From the NCBI GenBank assembly GCA_039934475.1, contig JBDTMC010000122.1, positions 1-17,869 of the forward strand: DNA of 17,869 nt, in the 5' to 3' direction. The notes under the pieces are model-generated. The model was not told where the DNA came from, made no database searches, and was given only the letters and a program-made list of their open reading frames with translations. The DNA comes from JBDTMC01 sp039934475. GTDB taxonomy: Bacteria > Acidobacteriota > Terriglobia > Bryobacterales > Bryobacteraceae. The translations under genes and the position numbers were made by a program. This document shows, one piece after another, positions 1 to 7,564 of the stretch (within the stretch, counting starts at the first letter, position 1; each line of letters begins with the position of its first letter).

Positions 1-501
1 GCTGGTTACCTGAAGCCCGAGAACGCCGGCAATCTCCTGGTGTGAGGCGCCTTCGGCATAAGCCAGCCATAACATCGCCCGATCCCGCGGTTTGAGTCGG
101 GACATGGCAAGGGTAAGATCGGCTGTACGTTCCGGAGTCTCCTGCGGCGGAATCGATGGGAGGCGTTCGATATCGCTGCCTACCATTGTGGAAATGGAAC
201 GAACAACGCTCCGGCGGCGGGCATCGCGCGCCAGGTTGGTGGCGATACGGTAGAGAGAATTACGACGGTGCGATTCGCTATCGTGACTCGCATCGGCCCG
301 CAGGAAGCGGTAGAACGTCTCTTGCAGCAGATCATCAGCCAATTGACGATCTCCGGTGACTCGCGCGAGATAAGCCCAGATGCCGCGCGCCGTGCGATCG
401 TAGAACGCCCGGAAGGTGTCTTCGTCCATTACGAAATCCGCACGGGCGTCATCGTGAATCTCAGCGGTATCGAGGTGGTTGAACGTCGTGTCACGAGCCA
501 T
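1..501 (-). CDS. ECF-type RNA polymerase sigma factor (3' end cut by window edge)
   Basis: A 167-codon open frame starts at ATG 501 and runs off the left edge without a stop, so the C-terminus is missing. I translated it by hand. Residues about 29-95 fit sigma-70 region 2: the stretch FRAFYDRTARGIWAYLARV is followed by ADDLLQETFYRFL, the conserved core-binding helix, and then by SLYRIATNLARDARRR near region 2.4. Residues about 135-164 fit region 4, the helix-turn-helix that reads the -35 element (LKPRDRAMLWLAYAEGAS, then HQEIAGVLGL). The two are joined by a short linker, as in extracytoplasmic-function sigma factors, which redirect RNA polymerase to a small regulon. A GAGGG Shine-Dalgarno-like run lies about 10 nt before the ATG. 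The preceding gene ends only 16 bp upstream on the same strand, so the two are probably cotranscribed. Any anti-sigma gene downstream lies outside the window. The family call is firm; the regulon and ECF subgroup are unknown. Confidence 0.93.
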   Translation of the reverse strand, partial: MARDTTFNHLDTAEIHDDARADFVMDEDTFRAFYDRTARGIWAYLARVTGDRQLADDLLQETFYRFLRADASHDSESHRRNSLYRIATNLARDARRRSVVRSISTMVGSDIERLPSIPPQETPERTADLTLAMSRLKPRDRAMLWLAYAEGASHQEIAGVLGLQVTS

Positions 502-517
502 AGAAGTGACGCACCCT

Positions 518-1363
518 CTACTCCTTCGCCTTGTGTTCGATCAATCCAAGACGGCGGCAGATGAGATAAGAGATACCAGCTGAGATGATGAACCCGCAAC
601 CGAGGGCCAGCGCTAAAATTCCAATTGCCCAGATCGGCTTACCGGCATCGTCGCCGAGCCGCATGCTTAAAGCCTGCAGACCGCCTCCACCCGCAAACAG
701 GACGATACCGCCTTGCAGGGACCAGAGGATCCGGCCCAGCGGCGCGCCTGGACCTAGGCGGCCCTCATCGAGGCGAATCGGCGACGACTGCAGGAAACCG
801 GACCCGGCGGGCGATTCCATGTATGACCGCAGTTCCTCGTTCGAGCTGAACCGTTCGAGGATCTTGGCGTGAACTTCAGTCTGCACCTTCGACAGGCGGC
901 TCCAGCGGCGGTAGTCGATGAGCGTCCGGACCAGCCAAACGAGCAGCGAGATTCCCATGGCGAACCCAAGGAAGACTCCAAAGCCTCCCAGAATGTCCCG
1001 CCACATTCCAAAGATCTCATCCTCGTGGCTGCGAGGTTTCGGCGGTCCCTCTCCGACATAGAAGGACGGATTGCGCTCCACTTCCGGGTGCGCGGCGAGG
1101 AAACTCATCAAGGCTGGATACGTCCCGAGGTAAGACTCGTTGCCGAGGAGGGTGGGATCCGTCGCCAGCACTTGCCGTAGAGAGGGTGGGTAGCGCTGCA
1201 ACAGGTTGGAAAGCTCCTGGCGGATGCGCTCGGAATCTGGTTGTTCCACTGCAATCACCCGTGAAGGCGCCGGGGCCGGCTTGGTGAGTTGTCCCCAGGA
1301 AGCCGCGGGCGCCAGTGTCAAGCACGCGCCTAGCGTCATCCACCTCAATGTGTTCCTATTCAT
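518..1363 (-). CDS. Three-segment membrane protein of unknown function, next to the ECF sigma gene
   Basis: This 281-residue protein starts with a Sec-type signal (a basic start, then a hydrophobic run to about residue 22 ending AASWG). Residues 40-115 form a predicted periplasmic helical region with a motif I associate with acidobacterial membrane proteins (SFLAAHPEVERNPSFYVGE, residues 87-105). A membrane segment follows at about 124-147. Next comes a soluble helical stretch, 150-205, containing HAKILERFSSNEELRSYMES. Two more hydrophobic segments lie at about 210-230 and 245-268. I recognise no catalytic motif. It stands directly upstream of the sigma gene with a 16 bp gap, so it could sense envelope conditions or restrain the sigma factor; that is inference from position only. 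The start ATG is preceded by a weak AAAGG about 11 nt away. It carries no zinc-finger anti-sigma motif of the HxxxCxxC type. The product class is certain; the function is not known. Confidence 0.75.
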   Translation of the reverse strand: MNRNTLRWMTLGACLTLAPAASWGQLTKPAPAPSRVIAVEQPDSERIRQELSNLLQRYPPSLRQVLATDPTLLGNESYLGTYPALMSFLAAHPEVERNPSFYVGEGPPKPRSHEDEIFGMWRDILGGFGVFLGFAMGISLLVWLVRTLIDYRRWSRLSKVQTEVHAKILERFSSNEELRSYMESPAGSGFLQSSPIRLDEGRLGPGAPLGRILWSLQGGIVLFAGGGGLQALSMRLGDDAGKPIWAIGILALALGCGFIISAGISYLICRRLGLIEHKAKE

Positions 1364-1419
1364 CGCGGATAATACCTTTCGCCACTAGTTACGCAGCGGA
1401 AGGGAACGGGTTAACAATC

Positions 1420-1440
1420 CGCGTTTAGAATCGCAACGCG
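1420..1440 (-). terminator. Possible stem-loop between the RND pump gene and the next minus-strand gene
   Basis: Perfect 6-bp arms (CGCGTT and AACGCG) flank a 9-nt loop, 7 nt downstream of the RND pump stop codon. On the minus strand only a short T-containing run (GATTGTTAAC) follows, not a real U-tract, so this is a weak candidate for an intrinsic terminator. The 83 bp around it must also hold the promoter of the downstream membrane-protein/sigma pair if that pair is transcribed separately; I could not identify a convincing -35/-10 pair there. Confidence 0.25.
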
Positions 1441-1446
1441 CGGGCG

Positions 1447-4400
1447 TCAGTCGCCGGCGGGTACCTGAGCCGGCCGTGCAGCGGGTACGCTGCTGTCGCG
1501 GCGCATCCAGGCTTGAGCCCGCTCCAGATAAAGATAAATGACTGGCGTGATGTACAGTGTCAGGAACTGGCTGACCACCAGCCCGCCGACAACAGCCAAG
1601 CCGAGCGGTTGCCGGGCGTCGGCGCCTTCACCGTAGCCGAGTGCGATGGGCATGGTGCCGAACAAAGCGGCCACCGTAGTCATCATGATAGGACGGAAAC
1701 GGAGCAGGCAGCCTTCCCAAATGGCGTCGTGCGCCGATTTGCCTTCGGCCTGCGCCTGGATGGCGAAATCGATCATCATGATGGCGTTCTTCTTCACGAC
1801 GCCGAAGAGCATGATGATGCCGACAAACGCATACAAGTCGAGCTGCTTGTGAAACAAGAGCAGCGTCGCCAGCGCTCCGAAGACCGCGGAGGGCAGGCCG
1901 GACAGGATGGTGATGGGGTGAATGAAGCTCTCGTATAGCACGCCGAGCACAATGTAGATGACCAGAATGGCGACAATCAGCAGCACCGAGAGATTCGCGA
2001 AGGATCGTTGGAACTCCTTCACCGTGCCTTGGAAGGCTACGGAGATGGAGGCCGGCATGCGGATTTTCCGAATGGCGTCGTCTACATTCTCTGTGGCTTG
2101 GCCAAGCGCCGCGCCTGGCCTGAGATTGAACGAGACCGTGGCGGCAGGAAGCTGGCCGACGTGATTGATATTCAGCGGACCGCTCTGGCGGTGGGACCGC
2201 GTCACCGAATCCAGCGGTACCAGCGCGCCGGAGGTTGACCGCACATATAAGAGCGAGAGCGCCTCAGGGTTACGCTGGTATTTAGGCTCCACTTCGAGGA
2301 TCACGGAATACTGATTCGCGGGCGCGTAGATGATGGAGACTTCTCGCGCGCTATAGGACGTGAAGAGGGCGTTTTGAATCTGCTGCGGAGTGACGCCGAG
2401 AGCGCGGGCGCGATCGCGATCAATATCCACCATGATCTGCGGGCTGGCGATTTCCACGTCGCTGGAGACGTCAACGAAGTCCGGATAGTCCTTCATTTTC
2501 TCCACCAGCTTCGGCGCCCAGGTGTAGATCTCCTTAAGGTCAGTGCTTTGCAGTGACATCTGATAGAGGCTGCGGCCGAACTGGCCGCCGACCGTGATGG
2601 GAGGCGGGTTCTGCATGAAGAAGAAGACGCCAGGCACCTTGGCGGTCTGCCCGCGCAGTTGGGCGATGATCTCATCAACCGAGTGCGTCCGCTGGTCGCG
2701 CGGCTTCATGGTGGCGAAGAGGAAGGCCTGGTTTCCGCCCATCACAAACGCGCCAACACCCTTTACGTCGGGGTGAGCCGAGACGATTTCCGCGATGGCG
2801 TGCTGGTGCTGGGCCATGGACTCAAACGAGATGTCCTGCGGACCGCGGGAGATGGCAAACATGAAACCGCTATCCTGGCTGGGAATGAACCCGGTGGGCA
2901 TAGTGATGAACAGGTAGACCGTTCCTACCAGCATCAGAACCGCGACCGCAAAAGTGACGGCGCTGAAGCGCATGGCGAGGGCCAACGTTCGTTCATATCC
3001 CAACGCCATTAGGTCGAAGCCTTTTTCCAGGGCGTTATAGAAGGCGCCGTGCTTGCGGCCGTGATCGGTCTTCAGGAAGCGGCTCCCCAGCATGGGAGTG
3101 AGACTGAGGGACACAAAGCCAGAAATGAGGATCGCGACAACGATGGTGACCGAGAACTCATGCAATAAGCGGCCGACGATGCCACCGAGGAAGAGCACCG
3201 GGATGAACACCGCCACCAGCGAAATGGTCATGGAGATGATGGTGAACCCGATTTCGCGCGAAGCGGCAAAGGCTGCCTCGCGGCGAGTCTTGCCCATCTC
3301 CATGTGGCGGACGATGTTCTCCAGCATAACGATGGCGTCGTCCACGACGAACCCGACTGACAGTGTGAGCGCCATCAATGAGAGGTTGTTCAAACTGTAG
3401 CCGAGCAGGTACATCACGGCGAAGGTACCGACGATGGAGAATGGCACCGCGACGCCGGGAATCAGTGTGGCTGAGATGTTGCGCAGGAAGAGGAAGATCA
3501 CCATCACCACAAGGCCGATGGTGAGCACCAGCGTGAACTCGACGTCGTGGATAGAGCCGCGGATGGATTCGGACGCGTCAAAGTTGATTGCCAAATTGAC
3601 GGAAGGGGGAATGGCGCGCTTCAGTTCCGGCAACAGAGCTTTGATGCGGTCAACCACTTCCACTGTGTTAGTGCCGGGCTGGCGGTTGATGGCAAGAATC
3701 AGGCCTTGTGAGTTGTTGAACCACGCCACCAGTTTGTCGTTCTCAACGCTATCCAGCACTCTGCCCAGCTGCTCCAGACGCACGGGCGAGCCATTGCGCC
3801 AAGCCACAATCAGGGGGCGGTACACGGCGGCGGACTGCAAACTGCCTGTGGAATCGATGGTGAAGGCCTGCTTGGCGCCATCAATTCGTCCTGTGGGCAG
3901 GTTCGTGTTCGCGCCTTGAATGGCCTGCTGCACTTCGTCCACACCGATGTTGCGCGCGCTGAGAGCATCGGGATTCAATTGCACCCGCACCGCATACTTC
4001 TGTTCACCGAAGATCTGGACGCGGCTGACTCCGGCGACCATGGAGATGCGCTGAGCCAGAATCGTGTCCGCGTATTCGTTGACGGTGTATTGCGGCAGGG
4101 TCTTCGAGGTTAGGGTGAGATACAGGACCGGCTGCTCCGCCGGATTCACCTTTTGGAATGACGGAGGCCGCGGCATGTTCGGGGGCAGCCGCCCTCCGGC
4201 TTTTGAGATGGCGGACTGGATGTCCTGGGCGGCCGCATCGATGTTCCGGCTGAGGTCGAACTGCACCGTGATCTGCGACATTCCCTGAGTATTCGTGGAA
4301 CTCATGGAATCGATGCCGGCGATGGTAGAGAACTCGCGTTCGAGGGGAGTGGCCACGGAGGCGGCCATCGTCTCCGGGTTCGCGCCTGGCAGCGTGGCGC

Positions 4401-4542
4401 TCACCGAAATCGTCGGGTAGTCCACCGTCGGCAGTGCGGCCACGGGCAGTGCGCGGAAGGCAATGGCGCCGAACAGAGCAATGGCCATCGTGACCAAAAC
4501 GGTCATGACGGGACGTTCAATGAAGAGACGAGAGAGATTCAT
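1447..4542 (-). CDS. RND multidrug efflux pump, inner-membrane permease (HAE1 family, MdtB/MdtC-like)
   Basis: At 1031 residues this is the normal length for an AcrB/MdtC-type proton antiporter, which extrudes hydrophobic drugs from the periplasm and inner membrane through a tripartite channel. It begins with the family-typical MNLSRLFIERPVMTVLV. The first porter region (about 35-330) is followed by a cluster of membrane helices. The proton-relay aspartates are present in VGFVVDDAIVMLEN (D401, D402), and the relay lysine in GVVKKNAIMMIDF (K917/K918). The C-terminal part (LLRFRPIMMTTVAALFGTMP, then RQPLGLAVVGGLVVSQ) closely follows the MdtB/MdtC pattern. Its ATG overlaps the adaptor stop codon as ATGA (4539-4542), so the pair is translationally coupled. 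It appears intact. MdtB and MdtC work as a heteromeric pair in Escherichia coli, but only one permease is present here, so I leave the symbol empty. The family is certain; the substrate is not readable. Confidence 0.96.
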   Translation of the reverse strand: MNLSRLFIERPVMTVLVTMAIALFGAIAFRALPVAALPTVDYPTISVSATLPGANPETMAASVATPLEREFSTIAGIDSMSSTNTQGMSQITVQFDLSRNIDAAAQDIQSAISKAGGRLPPNMPRPPSFQKVNPAEQPVLYLTLTSKTLPQYTVNEYADTILAQRISMVAGVSRVQIFGEQKYAVRVQLNPDALSARNIGVDEVQQAIQGANTNLPTGRIDGAKQAFTIDSTGSLQSAAVYRPLIVAWRNGSPVRLEQLGRVLDSVENDKLVAWFNNSQGLILAINRQPGTNTVEVVDRIKALLPELKRAIPPSVNLAINFDASESIRGSIHDVEFTLVLTIGLVVMVIFLFLRNISATLIPGVAVPFSIVGTFAVMYLLGYSLNNLSLMALTLSVGFVVDDAIVMLENIVRHMEMGKTRREAAFAASREIGFTIISMTISLVAVFIPVLFLGGIVGRLLHEFSVTIVVAILISGFVSLSLTPMLGSRFLKTDHGRKHGAFYNALEKGFDLMALGYERTLALAMRFSAVTFAVAVLMLVGTVYLFITMPTGFIPSQDSGFMFAISRGPQDISFESMAQHQHAIAEIVSAHPDVKGVGAFVMGGNQAFLFATMKPRDQRTHSVDEIIAQLRGQTAKVPGVFFFMQNPPPITVGGQFGRSLYQMSLQSTDLKEIYTWAPKLVEKMKDYPDFVDVSSDVEIASPQIMVDIDRDRARALGVTPQQIQNALFTSYSAREVSIIYAPANQYSVILEVEPKYQRNPEALSLLYVRSTSGALVPLDSVTRSHRQSGPLNINHVGQLPAATVSFNLRPGAALGQATENVDDAIRKIRMPASISVAFQGTVKEFQRSFANLSVLLIVAILVIYIVLGVLYESFIHPITILSGLPSAVFGALATLLLFHKQLDLYAFVGIIMLFGVVKKNAIMMIDFAIQAQAEGKSAHDAIWEGCLLRFRPIMMTTVAALFGTMPIALGYGEGADARQPLGLAVVGGLVVSQFLTLYITPVIYLYLERAQAWMRRDSSVPAARPAQVPAGD

Positions 4543-5750
4543 GATTTCTCAATCCCCACCAGAGGCACTGGCGCCACTTCTTCGATTTTGACTCCTGGCG
4601 CCAGCCGCAAGAAGCCATCGGTAACCACGGTTTCCCCGGCTGCGACACCCTGCTGGATGATCGTCCTGTTTTGAAAGGTGCGGCCTGGAGTTACGGGACG
4701 TTGCTCAACTGTCTTATCGGCCTTCACTACATAGACAAACTGTCCGCGCTGACCGGCCTGAACCGCTTCTGCCGGCACCACCACAGCATTCTGAATGGTT
4801 TCCAGCCGCAATCCGACGTTCACAAACTGCCCGGGCCAGAGTACACCGTCGCGGTTCTCGAAGGTTGCTTTCAGCGGAATCGTTCCGGTGGAGGCGTCCA
4901 CGCTGTTGTCAATCACAGTCAAGCGGCCCGTTGTGCTGCGAGTGTTATCATCCACGGCGCCAACTACCTCCAGGGGCCGTTGGGACTGCAGGCGGCGGAT
5001 GACGCTTAAATGCTGTTCCGGGACATTGAAGGTGACAAAGATCGGCGTCACCTGGTTGATCACCACTAACGGCGAGTTACCATTCACGGCCACCAGGTTG
5101 CCAGCGTTGATCAACAAGTTGCCAGCCCGGCCGGAAATAGGAGCCGTTATTCGGCAATAGGCAATGTCCAGCTTCGCCTTATCGATAGACGACTGATCGC
5201 TTTGCACGGCGGCACGGGCGCTTTCGATAGCGGCTTGCGATCCCCGAGACGATTCGCGAAAGACGTCGGCGCTGGTTTGTACCTGGTCATTCTGTTGCTT
5301 CGAAATGATTCCTTCTTTCGTCATCTCGGCGTAACGAACCGCATCGGCTTGCGCATTCTTCAACTGGGCGAGGTCACGCGCCAGGTTCGCTTCAGCCTGC
5401 CGCAATTGCGCACGATCACGGGCGAGCATTGCCTCAGCTTGCTTCAACGCCTCCTGATAGGGACGCGAATCGATTTCAAATAGCAGCGCGTCTTTGGCGA
5501 CGTTCTGTCCTTCGGTGAAATGGACACCGATGATTTGACCGGCCACTTGCGACTTCACCTGGACGGTGGCGGACGGGCTGGAAGAACCAACCACTCGGAT
5601 TTCGAAAGGAACGGATTCCTGGGTCGCCTTAGCAACGGTCACCGGCGTGGGAGGAAACGCGACAGGCCCAGCCTGCCCGGTGGACTTATTACAGCCAGAC
5701 GATAGAGCAAGCAGAATCAACGAAATCGCACTTAGTTTGACAGCGGACAT
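4539..5750 (-). CDS. RND efflux periplasmic adaptor lipoprotein (HlyD/MdtA-like membrane fusion protein)
   Basis: This 403-residue adaptor links the RND pump to an outer-membrane channel. The N-terminus is a lipoprotein signal ending LSSGC, with Cys20 the likely lipidated residue. The barrel-sandwich (lipoyl-like) halves lie at about 57-90 (VKSQVAGQIIGVHFTEGQNV) and 200-235 (RITAPISGRAGNLLINAGN). Between them is a long alpha-hairpin, about 92-195, with a visible internal repeat in its first arm (LARDRAQLRQAEA then LARDLAQLKNAQA). A beta-barrel and a membrane-proximal domain complete the protein to the C-terminus. The start ATG has a GGAG Shine-Dalgarno 6 nt upstream. It overlaps the pump gene by 4 bp (ATGA) and lies 56 bp downstream of the DUF763 gene on the same strand. 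The family is very secure. The outer-membrane partner is not encoded in this window. Confidence 0.95.
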   Translation of the reverse strand: MSAVKLSAISLILLALSSGCNKSTGQAGPVAFPPTPVTVAKATQESVPFEIRVVGSSSPSATVQVKSQVAGQIIGVHFTEGQNVAKDALLFEIDSRPYQEALKQAEAMLARDRAQLRQAEANLARDLAQLKNAQADAVRYAEMTKEGIISKQQNDQVQTSADVFRESSRGSQAAIESARAAVQSDQSSIDKAKLDIAYCRITAPISGRAGNLLINAGNLVAVNGNSPLVVINQVTPIFVTFNVPEQHLSVIRRLQSQRPLEVVGAVDDNTRSTTGRLTVIDNSVDASTGTIPLKATFENRDGVLWPGQFVNVGLRLETIQNAVVVPAEAVQAGQRGQFVYVVKADKTVEQRPVTPGRTFQNRTIIQQGVAAGETVVTDGFLRLAPGVKIEEVAPVPLVGIEKS

Positions 5751-5806
5751 GAGAACTCCAAGACGTATCGAGGCAGCCGAAGGGGCGCAGACACACTTCT
5801 ACCATC

Positions 5807-7021
5807 CTAGAACAGACGAAGCTGCGCGTTTTCCGTTTGCTTTCTGCGGCGCCGGAAATCGTCCTTCACTGTGCGGCCACCGAGCTGCGCAGAGATGGCA
5901 TGTTCATGGGCGATTGCCGCCTGGAAATCCGCCTCGGGCCGATAGCGTTCTTCGATCCCTTGCACGAAGCGATTGAGGCGCTGGAAGCCGTCGATCTTTT
6001 CGCGGTCGCCAAGCCGGGCAGCATCCAGAGACCGGCGCAGCACGGCGATCGATTCGTCGTACGTCTTTAGCGGGACGGGAAAAGGGTGACCGTCTTTGCC
6101 GCCGTGGGCGAACGAGAAACGGGCGGGATCGGTGAAGCGGCTCGGCGCGCCGTGCACCACTTCGGCTACCAACGCCAACGATTGCAGTGTGCGCGGACCA
6201 AGCTTCTCCAGTAGCAGCAGGGAGGCGAAGTCATGGAATTCGCGCTCATAGGCGACAGCCAGTACGGCCCCCAACCGTTGCAGGTCGACGTCCTCGACAC
6301 GGACGTCGTGATGGCGCGGCACGATGAGCTTGCGGATGCCGTCGAGCGTCCGCTCTGGCGACTGCCGCACTACGTCGAGCATGGCGAGTTGCGCCGGGAC
6401 AGCCTCGGCATCGGTGAGGTTCATGATGATGCCCTGGTTTTCGCCAACCACGCCCGTGTGCGGCGCGGTAACGAAATCGCGCACAGCGGGTGAGTGCCAG
6501 TGGTACCGCCGCGCCAGGCGCGTCCTTTGGTTCATGCCCTGTTGGACAACCGCCCACTGGCCGCTCTTCGTCACCAGAAACGTGTGGAGATAGATCTGGA
6601 AGCCATCGGCAATGGCGTTATTGTCCACGCGCGCGGTGAGGCGGCTGGTGCGAACCAGGGCCTCGCCGTCGAGCCCGGTCTTTTCCGCCATCAAGCGCAA
6701 TTCATCCGGCGTGTTGCGCGAATGCTTCCCGCGCCCGCCGCAGATATAGAGCCCGAGTTCATCCGCCCGCGGCGAAAGGCCTCGCTTCAACGCTCCCAAA
6801 ACGGAAGTGGTGATGCCGGAAGAGTGCCAGTCCATGCCCATGACGGAACCAAAAGCCTGAAACCAGAAAGGATCGCTGAGACGTGCAAGAAACTCCTCCG
6901 GGCCGTAGTGCAGAACAATCGCCTCGGTAATCGCGACACCCAGCGTGGTCATACGCTCAGCCAGCCAGGCGGGCACATGGCCGCCGTGTAGCGGAAGATC
7001 GGCGTATCCGGAGCGTTTCAT
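5807..7021 (-). CDS. DUF763 domain protein of unknown function
   Basis: From ATG 7021 this is a 404-residue soluble protein matching the DUF763 family along its length. The N-terminus MKRSGYADLPLHGGHVPAWL is the family hallmark. It is followed by FQAFGSVMGMDWHSSGITTS, GLYICGGRGKHSRNTP, VTKSGQWAVVQQGMN and VPRHHDV. LLLEKLGPRTLQSLALVAEV (about 285-305) resembles a helix-hairpin-helix, a DNA-contact fold; that is my inference. No biochemical role is established to my knowledge. I chose 7021 because the family begins there; an in-frame ATG at 7033 adds four residues. A GGGAGG run sits only 1 nt before ATG 7021, too close for a normal Shine-Dalgarno, so initiation may be leaderless or use 7033. 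Longer upstream frames would overlap the divergent gene starting at 7049. The RND adaptor follows 56 bp downstream, so cotranscription is possible. Confidence 0.88.
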   Translation of the reverse strand: MKRSGYADLPLHGGHVPAWLAERMTTLGVAITEAIVLHYGPEEFLARLSDPFWFQAFGSVMGMDWHSSGITTSVLGALKRGLSPRADELGLYICGGRGKHSRNTPDELRLMAEKTGLDGEALVRTSRLTARVDNNAIADGFQIYLHTFLVTKSGQWAVVQQGMNQRTRLARRYHWHSPAVRDFVTAPHTGVVGENQGIIMNLTDAEAVPAQLAMLDVVRQSPERTLDGIRKLIVPRHHDVRVEDVDLQRLGAVLAVAYEREFHDFASLLLLEKLGPRTLQSLALVAEVVHGAPSRFTDPARFSFAHGGKDGHPFPVPLKTYDESIAVLRRSLDAARLGDREKIDGFQRLNRFVQGIEERYRPEADFQAAIAHEHAISAQLGGRTVKDDFRRRRKQTENAQLRLF

Positions 7022-7048
7022 GCCTCCCTTCATTGTAAGATTGACCGT

Positions 7049-7564
7049 ATGCCTGGGAATCGAACGCGACGCGAAGCACTGAAAGCCGTTGCTCTGCCTG
7101 TACTGCCAGTACTGGCGCAACAGCATCAACATGAATCACCCGAGAAGGCCACTGTTCCGGCGGGCCCGTACACGCCGCAGGCCTTCCCGGCCGCGCGCTT
7201 TGCCCTGCTCGGCGCCTTTGTGGATGTCATCATTCCCCGCACCGACACACCGGGAGCAAGCGACGCGGGCGTTCCCATGGCCATCGACAAGTTGTGCGTG
7301 AACAATCCGAAGTTAAAGAAGGATATCGGAGCGGGATTGGCGCGCTTAGAGAAGGCGAAGTTCACCGAGTTGGACGAAGCCGGACGCATTGCCATAGTCA
7401 AACCGATGAGCGATGCCAACGATCCGTTCTTCCGCGGCATCAAGAACATGACGATCGATGCTTACTACACGTCGCGCGAGGGCCTCACTCAGGAATTGGG
7501 CTGGCACGCCAACACCTTCGTCGCGGAATTCAAGGGCTGCACACACCCGGAGCACCAATCCTAA
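7049..7564 (+). CDS. Gluconate 2-dehydrogenase subunit 3 family protein, Tat-exported small subunit
   Basis: This 171-residue protein begins with a twin-arginine signal (NRTRREALKAVALPVLPVLA, R7-R8), which would export it folded. In this family the small subunit also carries its flavoprotein partner across the membrane. The mature part has the family core ALLGAFVDVIIPRTDTPGAS (about residues 51-70) followed by AGVPMAIDKL, and ends in GLTQELGWHANTFVAEFKGC. The family is the small (gamma) subunit of periplasmic FAD-dependent sugar and sugar-acid dehydrogenases such as gluconate 2-dehydrogenase and glucose dehydrogenase. Its stop codon overlaps the start of the GMC gene (TAATG at 7562-7566), as expected for a coupled complex. 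No good Shine-Dalgarno precedes ATG 7049, and the divergent DUF763 start is only 27 bp away. The cytochrome c subunit normally found with this pair is not in the window. Confidence 0.9.
   Translation: MPGNRTRREALKAVALPVLPVLAQQHQHESPEKATVPAGPYTPQAFPAARFALLGAFVDVIIPRTDTPGASDAGVPMAIDKLCVNNPKLKKDIGAGLARLEKAKFTELDEAGRIAIVKPMSDANDPFFRGIKNMTIDAYYTSREGLTQELGWHANTFVAEFKGCTHPEHQS

Noticed and set aside
1513..4288. Many plus-strand open frames of 60-161 codons inside the RND pump gene.
   Set aside because: They are antisense shadows of an intact 1031-residue pump and show no recognisable domains.
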